From assembly GCA_949126835.1 (NCBI GenBank), contig OX421495.1, positions 22,850,533 through 22,914,532 on the forward strand: a DNA stretch of 64,000 bases. The letters run 5' to 3'. The stretch's first letter is position 1, and each line of letters starts with the position of its first letter. This document shows, piece by piece, positions 22,898 through 32,823 of this stretch. The stretch comes from Anisus vortex (taxonomy: Eukaryota; Mollusca; Gastropoda; Planorbidae). The notes under the pieces are model-generated. The model was not told the origin of the DNA, made no database searches, and saw only the letters and a list, made by a program, of their open reading frames with translations. Position numbers and translations under genes: made by a program.

Positions 22898-24076
22898 GAC
22901 ATCATGTAGGTAGGCTATTATGCCCACTGATCCTTAAATGACATAATGTAGGTAGGCTATTATGCCTACTGATCCTTAAATGACATCATGTAGGTAGGCT
23001 ATTATGCCCACTGATCCTTAAATGACATCATGTAGGTAGGCTATTATGCCTACTATCCTTAAATGACATCATGTAGGTAGGCTATTATGCCCACTGATCC
23101 TTAAATGACATCATGTAGGTAGGCTATTATGCCTACTGATCCTTAAATGACATCATGTAGGTAGGCTATTATGCCTACTGATCATTGAATGACATCATGT
23201 AGGTAAGCTATTATGTCCACTGATCCTTGAATGACATCATGTAGGTAGGCTATTATGCCTACTGATCCTTGCATGACATCATGTAGGTAGGCTATTATGC
23301 CTACTGATCCTTGAATGACATCATGTAGGTAAGCTATTATGTCCACTGATCCTTGAATGACATCATGTAGGTAGGCTATTATCCCCACTGATCCTTGCTT
23401 GACATCATGTAGGTAAGCTATTATGTCCACTGATCCTTGCATGACATCATGTAGGTAGGCTATTATGCCTACTGATCCTTGAATGACATCATGTAGGTAA
23501 GCTATTATGCCTACGGATCTTTGCATGACATCATGTAGGTAGGTTATTATGCCTACTGATCCTTGCATGACATCATGTAGGTAGGCTATTATGTCCACTG
23601 ATCCTTGAATGACATCATGTTGGTAGGCTGTTATCCCCACTGATCCTTGCATGACATCATGTAGGTAGGCTATTATTCCCACTGATCCTTGCATGACATC
23701 ATGTAGGTAAGCTATTATGTCCACTGATCCTTGCATGACATCATGTAGGTAAGCTATTATGCCTACTGATCCTTGCATGACATCATGTAGGTAGGCTATT
23801 ATGCCTACTGATCCTTGAATGACATCATGTAGGTAAGCTATTATGTCCACTGATCCTTGAATGACATCATAAAGGTAGGCTATTATCCCCACTGATCGTT
23901 GCATGACATCATGTAGGTAGGCTTCTATCCCCACTGATCCTTGCATGACATCATGTAGGTAAGCTATTATGTCCACTGATCCTTGCATGACATCATGTAG
24001 GTAAGCTATTATGTCCACTGATCCTTGCATGACATCATGTAGGTAAGCTAATATCCCCACTGATCCTAGCATGACA
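22898..24076 (-). repeat. 42-bp minisatellite array A, about 28 copies
   Basis: The array consists of tandem 42-bp units: GACATCATGTAGGTAAGC, then TATTATGTCCACTGATCC, then TTGCAT. The first units (to about 23185) carry TTAAAT in place of TTGCAT. On the minus strand one frame is open across 301 codons as a 14-residue repeat, GSVDIIAYLHDVMQ. The other five frames have stops within the unit. I regard the frame as passive: there is no signal peptide, no non-repeat domain and no identifiable promoter. The right boundary is identical to that of array B. Confidence 0.95.
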
Positions 24077-24785
24077 AGTAATTGCAACTATCTAATTTTA
24101 TTTTTCGAAGGCTAATTAAATACTGAATAAAGAGACAGATAAAATAATTTACTACTTTAATGTTCATCATTGTGTACAGTTAGAAAGTAGATATTAGAAT
24201 TAAAAAGTCATTAAAGGGAGTTTGTTGGTGTTATAAAAAATGTAACTAAATAATTATAAGCTAAATTTTAAATTAAAAAGTAGATAATAATATTATTGGA
24301 ATTCAATTTCCAAAGTTTTCAAATAAAAAGTTGAATTCGGAAATGTAAAGGTAGGTATTAGAATTTAATGACACGGAGGTTTTCGCTAGATGTTACATGA
24401 AATTTGTATTGGACCATTAATCCCATCTTGAAATATATGCAGATATGCTTAGTGCGTCCACTGAGTGAGCGAGAGCAGATTATAATAATCAAAAATAAAA
24501 ATGGAGGTAAAGGATGGCGGACTGCAAGAAGATAATGTTCAATAATTTATCAATTTGATAACTAGGTTTAAAACTACGAAGAATGAAACCGTTTGATTGG
24601 TCATTGTGAAGTTTTGTTTGATGATCAGAGTTATATAGAATCACAAACAACAATCTCAAACATTGAAGAGACTACGTGTAACAAAATTATATTAGTTTTT
24701 TTAATTAATAGATCAAAGGGAGGTAATATAAAAAAATATTCTTTAAAGATCTACAATGAAGGTTATCTCGCTTTCTTAAATCTTG
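24077..24785 (+). repeat. right flank of duplicated segment, copy A (part 1)
   Basis: Homologous to 50903-51660. Both begin AATTGCAACTATCTAATTTT just after the array and share TTACTACTTTAATGTTCATC, GTACAGTTAGAAAGTAGAT and TGCGTCCAC.GAGTGAGCGA. No gene was recognised. Confidence 0.9.
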
Positions 24786-24787
24786 TA

Positions 24788-26167
24788 CCGTCAAATGGGG
24801 TAACTTTGGACCCTCGGGGTAACTTTGTACCAGGAAGAAACACATTTTTATTTTTATTTTTTTTATATTTTGTAATTCTTTCAACTAGATCAAACTTTTT
24901 AATTTGAAACTTAAATGTAAAAGAAATATATAATGATAATTTGTTGCTACACTGCTCCATTATTTGTTAAATGTGAATCGTTTCAAGATGACCACCATTT
25001 GCATTTCAGATTTGTATACGTCAAAATAAGGAGTCTACACGTTCATCCAATATAGTAAGTAGTAAGTATATCAATATTTACATTTTAAAATTAATAAATG
25101 GAATGGTTAAGATTTTATGTAAAGTTTTTTATTTAACCTAAGAAGGAAAATAGGGGCTGGCCAAAGTTACCCCGAAATTCTTCCCTATTGCGGGGTAACT
25201 TTGGGCCATTAATTATGAACCCAATAAATTGAAAATATGACATCTGGAAATGAAATTTAATTTTTTTATTATTAAATGACAATATAAGTAAAATAAATAT
25301 TTAAAATAGGTCGATATGCTATAAGAATTTTATACATTTAATAACAAAGGGCTATCAGTAAATCTTTATTTTGAACCTCTCTATTTCAGAATAAAATGTC
25401 ACGCATTTACAAACTAAAACCAGGGGCAAGAAAGTTTTGCTCCTGTTACGAAGACATACTAATGATGACTCAGACATATTAAAAGTAGTCAAGACATACT
25501 ATGACAAAGAAGAGAGGTCTATTTATATGTAATGTATAAGATAAGATAATAACAACTGGCCTGTTTATGGACTGGTTATGGCTGGTTGGACTTCTTTCTT
25601 CATCGCTACACGGACAATGTCAGAAAGACAATATAACTGAACACTTACAAAAAAATCTCCTGTATCTCGACAAGTTATTAGTGACTATTTCTCACATTTA
25701 TTTTACACCATTCAAAACATGACCGGTGAAAACATCGTCAATTACGGTTCAGATGACAAATGGATACCGCAAATCCACATACAAAGGCAAACCGTCTAAA
25801 AATAAATTAATTAAGAAAATGTGCATTTTCAATTTTAATGTATTATTTTCAGTTTGCCATTTAGTTTATTATTTAATGTTGTATGTATGGCTTGTAATAT
25901 AATTTTGTATATTTATGGTCAAAATATTTTTTTTTATTGAAATAATATTTCTGGACTAAAGTAACCTCGTGACGGGGTAACTTTGACCAACCCACAAAAT
26001 ATTAAAATAAACCTTAAATCTCCAACATAATTGTCTTTTATTTATTTATTCCTTTTTATTTTTTTGTTCCCCCTAGTTAGAGCTATTAACATTATTAAAA
26101 TAATTAAAGACTGTGTAATTATTATTAAGTATGAAAAAAGTGGTACAAAGTTACCCCATTTCACCGG
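24788..26167 (+). mobile_element. pogo-like DNA transposon, non-autonomous
   Basis: The ends are CCGTCAAATGGGGTAACTTT at the left and, read inward, CCGGTGAAATGGGGTAACTT at the right, each flanked by TA (24786-24787 and 26168-26169). The homologous flank of array B lacks it, so it is a true insertion. GGGGTAACTTTG-type motifs also recur inside, in both orientations (24820, 25166, 25192, 25975). Traces of a pogo/CENP-B-type transposase are present. Length is 1380 bp. Confidence 0.8.
25396..25482 (+). pseudogene. pogo-like transposase N-terminal remnant
   Basis: An ATG opens a 28-codon frame starting MSRIYKLKPGARKF, close to the YKRKPG opening of pogo/CENP-B-type transposases; a TAA follows. 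Further on, at about 25719-25745, TGENIVNY resembles the stretch just before the first catalytic Asp of the DDE domain, but the catalytic residues are not in frame. Most of the gene is deleted. Confidence 0.6.
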
Positions 26168-26169
26168 TA

Positions 26170-26780
26170 ATTAAATTTTTTTTAAAACGTGAACGAAGGG
26201 GAGTTAATATTTTCTTAGTTCACTATTGATAGGAATACAGACACCAAAGAATGGGGAATTTTATTAACACATAAAACAGTAATAATAATATGATAACTTC
26301 CTTCTCAGCTCATTAATGTACCATTAAACATGCTTTTATTTTTAATTCCTTTCTTTGTTACATTGAATAAGTTAATGAGCATCCCCTCAAAGAGTTAAGT
26401 ACAAAAGTAATATATAAGGTATATTGATGTTATGGTTATAATTTGTCAGCTTTCATACTGGCTTTTAAAAACCCATCGTTTTTTACAATTTATTTAGTTC
26501 ATTCTTTTAATTTTTAAGCATTGATATAATTGTGTATTAATCTAGGTTTTGTATGTCCAAACTTTCTCGTTTATTCAGCGATTGATTTAATCGCGAATTT
26601 AATCGGACTACCAGCATCAGTTTAACAAGAGGGCATCTGACTTAAAAGTAGACTATACTGTACATTTTAAAGTCTTATAATTAAATTGATAATTCTTATC
26701 AAAGTAGCTTAAAGTTATTTAACTTTTTTAAAACACCAACAAGCCCCCTTTAATGTTTTTTTCACTCTAATGTCTACTTT
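26170..26780 (+). repeat. right flank of duplicated segment, copy A (part 2)
   Basis: Homologous to about 51665-52345, through GGGAGTTAATATTTTCTTA, TGTACCATTAAAC.TGCTT, TTTTTAATTCCTTTCTTTGT and, at the end, AATGTCTACTTTTTA. The middle (26430-26750) is less similar. Confidence 0.8.
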
Positions 26781-26784
26781 TTAA

Positions 26785-26857
26785 CCCTTCCCGTACCGAC
26801 CTACTTCTATCTATGCTGCCTTCAGTTCCGCTATATACGCGCCCGGGACTGCAAGGG
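26785..26857. mobile_element. 73-bp piggyBac-like MITE
   Basis: It is bounded by TTAA on both sides (26781-26784, 26858-26861). The ends are CCCTTCCCGTACC and, read inward, CCCTTGCAGTCCC. TTAA targets with CCC ends are typical of piggyBac elements. It is extremely short and non-coding. The matching site in copy B (near 52342) lacks it. Confidence 0.6.
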
Positions 26858-26934
26858 TTAATTGTACACAAAGATGAACATTAAAGTAGTAAATTACTTG
26901 GAGAGAATTTCGAATTGTTAGCATTTCTCTAGGG

Positions 26935-28638
26935 CAGTGGTTCTTAACCTTTTGAAGTCGGGGAGCACTTTTGATCATGACAAAAATTTGGGGAGCACCA
27001 AAATCAAGGAGTAAAAAAAAAAAACAAATACACATAGCCTACGTATGACTTTTATTGAAAATAAAAGATTATAACATAAGAGTTTAAAATTATAACATGA
27101 CAAACAAATTTTTAAAAAACATAAATTTAATAAGTAAAAAGATAACATTGGGCAAAATTTAATGCAGAAAAATAAAAAGATTTAATGTGAAACCTGAGCT
27201 TTACGGTTTTTACAAATTTCAGTGATATTAGGCCTAACTTTAGAAATAGCTACCCTCAATTCTTCATCCAAATTAGTAAGTGTTGCTCGTTTTTTAGTTT
27301 TTATGTTGGTGACTATCGAGAAACCGAGTTTACACAAATATGATGTTGACAATTGCAACAAGATTTTAAGTGCCTTCATGGAGAGAGCTGAGTATTCTTC
27401 TTGCACAAAGATCCAAAATTCCTCCAGAACCATTTCGGAAAATTTTATTTTAAGTGTACGATCCGATGATAGGTTGATTAATTCTTCTTCTTCTTGGTAT
27501 GACAACTTACTATTTGGTGTATCAACCGTGGCAAAGGGATTACGTATCCAGTCATATGTTTCTACGTTTATTGATGGAAAATAAAATTCAATCTTTTCTT
27601 CTAATAAAGTTAAATGCTCTGTTACTGCTGAAATAATTTTGTCGGTAGTGTTATCATTAAGAGAAGGAAAGATGTCTACTTTCTTTTTCTCCAACAAACG
27701 ATTTTTAAAAAAAAAAAAAAAAATTTCCGAAAGGCTGTCAATTTGTCGGTCGATGTTAACAATTTTTTTTTCTTTCTGGAAGGCTGGTATTAACACAATT
27801 TAAATAATCAAAAATATCAGCTAAATATGCCAATTTAGCACATCAAATGTCATTTTGAAGATATTCCACAAAATCATCCATATTTTCATTTTGGAAAAAG
27901 GTCATCAATTCATCCTTCAGTTCTAAGAAACGACGTAACACTTTTCCTCTGGATAACCATCTCACTTCAGTGAAATTTACACACCGATTTGATTTTACAA
28001 CAAAAATTAGGTTAAAAGTCAAGCTTTCAATTGATATAAAAAAAACTACAACATTTTAAATATTTTCGCTTTTTTTTCTTTGACTAAAGTTTTCAATCAA
28101 TCATTTAAAAATGTTAAGCATGAGATATATAAAAGCGCTATATATCAAATGAAAGCCCAGGATCCCTACTTTAAAATGGTGGTTAAATCATGCTTCTGAG
28201 TTGATTACCGACCAAGCGGCGAACGATCGCGTAACACGAGGGAGGACGGAAATTTACTGACCCGTTTTGAAAGCCGCTGCCAAAACGACCCAACCACCCA
28301 CTATTCAAACACACAAAACACTTTTTTAAATACAATTAATGAGTTTAAAAGTTAAATATTTTGTTAGATAAAGGCTTCAACTTTAATCACATATAAATTT
28401 TATTTATGTAGCATTAGTAGGCCTACAAGTGAGTCAAAACTTCGTTACAGAAACAGTAAAAATAGGCAAAAAGGCCGATTTTTCCCCGTTTTGGACTACC
28501 TATTATAAGCATTTGTTCAGATCAATCAGATAGAGTAAGTGAGTGAACATTAAAATTTGAGTTTCATAATTTCGCGGAGCACTTGCAACTACCTCGCGTA
28601 GCACCAGTGCTCCGCGGAGCACCGGTTAAGAACCACTG
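26935..28638. mobile_element. hAT-Charlie-like element, CAGTGGTTCTTAACC
   Basis: Perfect 15-bp ends CAGTGGTTCTTAACC and GGTTAAGAACCACTG are flanked by an exact 8-bp duplication CTCTAGGG (26927-26934 and 28639-28646). GGGGAGCAC at the left and GCGGAGCAC near the right end are sub-terminal repeats. It encodes a decayed transposase on the minus strand (27182-27990). The perfect TSD suggests relatively recent insertion despite the broken gene. Confidence 0.95.
27182..27990 (-). pseudogene. hAT transposase, C-terminal half (ZBED5/FAM200-like), broken
   Basis: On the minus strand, codons from about 27990 read VRWLSRGKVLRRFLELKDEL, then EYLQNDI, a stop, then AKLAYLADIFDYLN. A frameshift near 27765-27790 leads into a 204-codon open frame (27182-27796). 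This contains FPS..VETYDWIRNPF, EEELINLSSDRTLKIKF and ALKILLQLSTSYLCKLGFS, then IKTKKRATL and LRVAIS. These are the conserved blocks of the hAT catalytic/dimerisation region as found in host-domesticated ZBED5/FAM200/GTF2IRD2-type proteins. The normal end (QVSH plus stop) is present. The N-terminal zinc finger and first half are absent. The protein would have cut and pasted the surrounding element. Confidence 0.9.
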
Positions 28639-28646
28639 CTCTAGGG

Positions 28647-29122
28647 CATAGTTTCTCAACGAGGGCGAGAAGCTTTCGGGGGGGGGCGCTGACATTTCCG
28701 GGGGCGATTGGGGGACGATGAAGGGCAAGTGTGCGTTACAAAGGTACCTGATATATTTCAACACCTCTGCTATTTGAATCGATTAGTTTTGGGAGGATGA
28801 AATGTGATGTAAACGCAAGTGATGCTCAATATCTGATATCCCCCAACAGTATGCCGACATATTATTATATTAATAAGAAATATGAATTGCAATGTCTTTT
28901 CGATGTAGTAGGGGTCAGTATTTGGCAAATTGGTGTGCGGCCGGCTTGTCCTGTGGTTGGTTCACCGCGACTGTCAACCCTGCTGACCGATCACTGTCAC
29001 CCTAACATCTGCTAATATTAATGATATTTTGATCTCAGAAAAGAAAGTTGGAGGGGGGAAGCGGTGAGCGGAAACAAATTGTAAAAGGGGGCAGTGAGCC
29101 GAAAAAAGGTTAAGAGCCTATG
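28647..29122 (+). mobile_element. internally deleted hAT element, CATAGGTTCTCAAC family
   Basis: It starts CATAGTTTCTCAACGAGGGC and ends GGTTAAGAGCCTATG, with GC-rich blocks as in 3497-4568 but only 476 bp long. The AT-rich core is mostly missing after TGATCTCAG at about 29038. The left flank CTCTAGGG is shared with the preceding element and the right flank is CTCTATGG (29123-29130), a 7/8 match. Confidence 0.85.
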
Positions 29123-29157
29123 CTCTATGGCATTGCCATTAATAATGATTTTATTAA

Positions 29158-29375
29158 ACAGTCAGAAAAGTGATGCAAGTCTTATTACTTTTAGCTTTAT
29201 AACAAGTGTAACACTAATTATAAAACAAATACATAATAAACAAAAAGTGAAAGATAGAAAATAAACGATAAAGTAATAATGATATGTAATATCAGTTTTC
29301 TTCCTTCCATAGTGGCATTCGGTCATGGAATGGGTTTAGTGGGATGCAATATATAAATTACATATACTAACTGAC
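29158..29375 (+). repeat. left flank of duplicated segment, copy B
   Basis: Counterpart of 22490-22710. In this copy about 3.4 kb of other repeats separates it from array B. Confidence 0.85.
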
Positions 29376-29457
29376 TTGTGGGCAAAAATAATATTTATTC
29401 AACAAAAAAAATAGGAAGATCAACAATAGAAGTAAAACAACAACCACGTACACTATA

Positions 29458-30572
29458 TGTTACAATCTTGTTGGTAGTACTACTCTGCCTTTCAACTGGT
29501 GACCGGTGGTAGCACTGGATCGGTTTGACTGTAGTAACTTGTTGTCTAGAGGGAAGCCTTTACTGTCGACAATATTTCTATTTTACTCCAACTCCACATA
29601 AAACAAGGCAACGAGGTGGTTATAATAATAAAAAAGTCTCTTTATTCTTATCAAGAAAAGACAGACACACACTCGTTTCTCTTTTCTCTGGCGCTACTCA
29701 AACGTACTCTACCACACACAACTTTCACGCAGTGTATATCAGCTCTCCTCGTACATATAGGAGAGCATGACGTCACATGCAATCACAGTCTCAATCCCCT
29801 CTGGTTAAACACCAGGAAAAAGAGAATTATTGTACGTGTGCCCTATCTTTATACTATTATTAAAATTACTTATCATGCTCTGAAAAATATATAATTGACA
29901 TTCACAGGAGCACACGTACTGAATTAATAGTTTTCAATAATAACAAATATAAAAATATTTGAGATAAATGAAATAATTACCATAAACCATGTTAAACACT
30001 GATATAATGCATCGGTAATCAATGGAATGTCGTAATTTACAACATAATAAAAGGTCTTACAAAAATAGTTAGCAATGCATAATAATCTACTATTAATGCC
30101 CTTAAATTATGCATATTTGTTTTACAAAACAGTTCAATATTTATATCAAAAATAAAATAAAACATAGTACGACCAGAGCACAGTTTTAGAATTAAGACTA
30201 AACAAACCCATTGTATAAAGGTCATTAATGATTAGTAAGAACCAAGTTTAACCAAAACAGAATGCTGGGGATGAACTGGCCTTTTAGTTAATCAAAGACT
30301 TTATCAAACCTTAAACAGTTTAAACAAGAAAAATACCAAAGTTTTCTACATATTTAACTAATATCTTTCTTGCTAATATTTGTAAGGGCGGCTACAATAT
30401 TTGAATTTACCGCTAGCTGTACAAGCCAGTTACAATAGTTCTGCGTGGTCTAAAAATAACCTTTATCTAGGTCAACCTATATCGTATTGCTCCCCCTTCC
30501 TTTTGTAGGCCTGTATCACTACATACTACATACTACCCACTTATAGCTTTTCGGCTCATTATAATTGTAACA
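29458..30572. mobile_element. solo LTR in a 36-bp minisatellite
   Basis: It begins TGTTACAAT and ends ATTGTAACA, a perfect 9-bp inverted repeat with the canonical TG...CA. It is flanked by exact 5-bp duplications CTATA (29453-29457 and 30573-30577). Removing it rejoins one 36-bp repeat unit. The interior has no retroviral-type coding region, so it is read as a solo LTR of 1115 bp. The internal chance frames at 29525-29894 are not genes. Confidence 0.8.
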
Positions 30573-30888
30573 CTATACTCCTACATTATAAAACAACAAC
30601 CACGTACACTATACTCCTACATAATAAAACAACAACCACGTACACTATACTCCTACATAATAAAACAACAACCACGTACACTATACTCCTACATAATAAA
30701 ACAACAACCACGTACACTATACTCCTACATAATAAAACAACAACCACGTACACTATACTCCTACATAATAAAACAACAACCACGTACACTATACTCCTAC
30801 ATAATAAAACAACAACCACGTACACAATACTCTTACATTATAAAACAACAACCACGTACACTATACTCTTACATTATAAAACAACATC
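30573..30888. repeat. 36-bp minisatellite, about nine copies
   Basis: Units contain CTATACTCCTACATAATA, then AAACAACAACCACGTACA. Most copies are identical and the two at the right are diverged (CTCTTACATTAT). The minus-strand frame VYVVVVLLCRSI repeats passively. The first partial unit lies before the solo LTR, at 29434-29457. Confidence 0.95.
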
Positions 30889-30972
30889 ATACAGTGTGAC
30901 ATATAATTGGTCACATCCGGTAGCCACTTATAATACTTTCATTGAAAGCAACACAATGAAACATAGCTCTAG

Positions 30973-31250
30973 CATAGATTCTCAACGGGGGCGTTGTCGC
31001 CCCCCAGGAGGCGGTGAGATGGTCTAGGGGGCGCTGACGTTCCCGGGGGCAATAGGGGGCGGTGAAGGGCCAGTGGACAGTACGAAAGTACTTTAGATAG
31101 TTTGAACATTATTGCTATTTGAATAACTAAATTTCCTAAATGTATAAGTTCTTTAATTGTAATTACGGTAATATTGAGCTTTATCAAATAATTAATCGCC
31201 TGTTTTACTATTGACTTTTTTGTCAACTGTGTGATTGTGACGTAAAAGTC
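30973..31250 (+). mobile_element. hAT element left end, CATAGGTTCTCAAC family
   Basis: It starts CATAGATTCTCAACGGGGGC, with GGGGGCGCTGACGTTCCCGG and GGGGGCGGTGAAGGGC as in 3497. The right end was not found, so the right boundary given is approximate. Confidence 0.65.
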
Positions 31251-31775
31251 ATTTAATTAGCTCTTACACTTTATGTACTTAACCTTGATCTATTTCTAGC
31301 TAGCGTTAGACTGTTTATGAGAAAGGCAGATAGGTTGGGGGGGGGGGGGGTTAGAATATGGATGAAGTGTTACATAGAACTTGATGAACGCAACTGTTGC
31401 TAAACAACTGCCATCACCCAACAGGACATATGCTAATAAAAAAGAGGAAGAATTGCACCGATTTTTAGAAGAATAAGTAGGGACTCTGGTGAGTTTAAAT
31501 TAAGTATCTGGATCGGTTCAGAACTTAGTTCTGCGCGTTCGTTAACTATCGCAGTTTGAGATCGGTGTGGTTTTAATTTGAATAAAATATGTTTAAATAA
31601 GATTTATTCAAACAAGCTTTGATATCGACTTGCATTAAAAAAATATAAGTTGAGTAATAGCACTTGTCAGAGATGAATTGATGAAATGACAAGTGATGTA
31701 TAGAGTACATTGTGTGGTTACCTAAAACATTCCAATTTTCTTTACAACTTCATGGGTCCACATCACGGTACGTGA
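31251..31775. other. unassigned stretch
   Basis: Contains a poly-G run at about 31337-31350. No gene was recognised. Confidence 0.5.
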
Positions 31776-31921
31776 CGTTTTGGCGCAGCCGTTTTGGCGC
31801 GACCGATTTGGCGCGGGCCGTTTTGGCGCAGGCCGTTTTGGCGCGGGACGTTTTGGCGCGAGCCGTTTTGGCGCGGCACGTTTTGACGCGAGCCGTTTTG
31901 GCGCGGGACGTTTTGGCGCGA
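31776..31921. repeat. 15-bp minisatellite, about ten copies
   Basis: Units of CGTTTTGGCGCGGGC with small changes (GAC, GAG, CAG). It is strikingly CpG-rich in an AT-rich setting. Both strands have passive open frames (AVLAR and AKTAR repeats). Confidence 0.9.
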
Positions 31922-32129
31922 GGAAATAATTGAGAAAAACATTTTTTTTTTGTTGTATAATAAATAAAACTAATAATAAATAATAACAATTTAAAACGAT
32001 GTAGGCCTACTTTAATGCATTTATAGGACACTTTAAAAACTTTGTTCAGACAGTTTTGCATTGAAAATAATGAGAACTACAAATCATTTGTTACTGCACA
32101 CATGCTGGTCATCAAATATTTAAATAGGT

Positions 32130-32660
32130 TGTTTGAGACTTTGATTCGATGCTAGAGTTTTTGGAAAGCAAAAACTATTCTTTGACAGAAAATCTAATAA
32201 AATTGAAAACTGATATCACTGATATAATTGATTTATGTACGTTTTTATTTTTTAAAAAGAATTCAGGGAGATGACCTCAATTTAATTAAGACGAAGAGTG
32301 TTATTTTTGGCATTTTATGTCAAAACTTCGATTGTACAAACACAACTATGGACGCAGAGATCTTGCATCTGAAGAGAAAACTGACGAAGACATACTCAAT
32401 TATTGTCTACACCTTGACGCATTTAATGATGACTTCAACAGTCAATTTTAAGACATTATTAGGTCTATTATTATTATAAACATGAAAATTCCTGATTATT
32501 TTTAAACCCTTATGTCTAATGGTAAAGTATTAATTGAAATCAGTCCTACCTTCACAACTGCAAGAGGAATTGATTGAATTAAAAACCAATGAAGAATTAA
32601 AATTTGTAAGAAAAGGGCCAAAATCAAAACTTTTGCTTGCAAATGGATATTTTTTTTATT
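32130..32660 (+). pseudogene. hAT transposase remnant (GTF2IRD2/ZBED-like), frameshifted
   Basis: Plus-strand pieces in different frames read RIQGDDLNLIKTKSVIFGI, then YGRRDLA-like and DEDILNYCLHLDAFNDDFNS, then IPDYF and finally LQEELIELKTNEELKF. In order, these match the middle of a hAT transposase just before its dimerisation domain. Several frameshifts and stops intervene and both ends are missing. It lies about 160 bp left of array B. It may belong to the hAT element whose left end is at 30973, but no right end confirms this. Confidence 0.75.
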
Positions 32661-32823
32661 TCACTAGGTCTTTTGGTTTTGACAACAATTTTTCTTGCAT
32701 TTTCATCACCCTATTTAGTTTAACGTGGATATAGTGATGTTGTCAAAAAAGAGAAGCAACTTGCAAATAATGGATCAGAGAAACCCAAAGGTTTCCACCT
32801 TTATGCGAAATTAAGTTAATGAG

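Noticed and set aside
30586..30825. Membrane-like VYVVVVLLCRSI repeat protein
   Set aside because: Passive translation of a 36-bp minisatellite.
31712..32061. Open frames on both strands with AVLAR and AKTAR repeats
   Set aside because: Passive translation of the 15-bp minisatellite.
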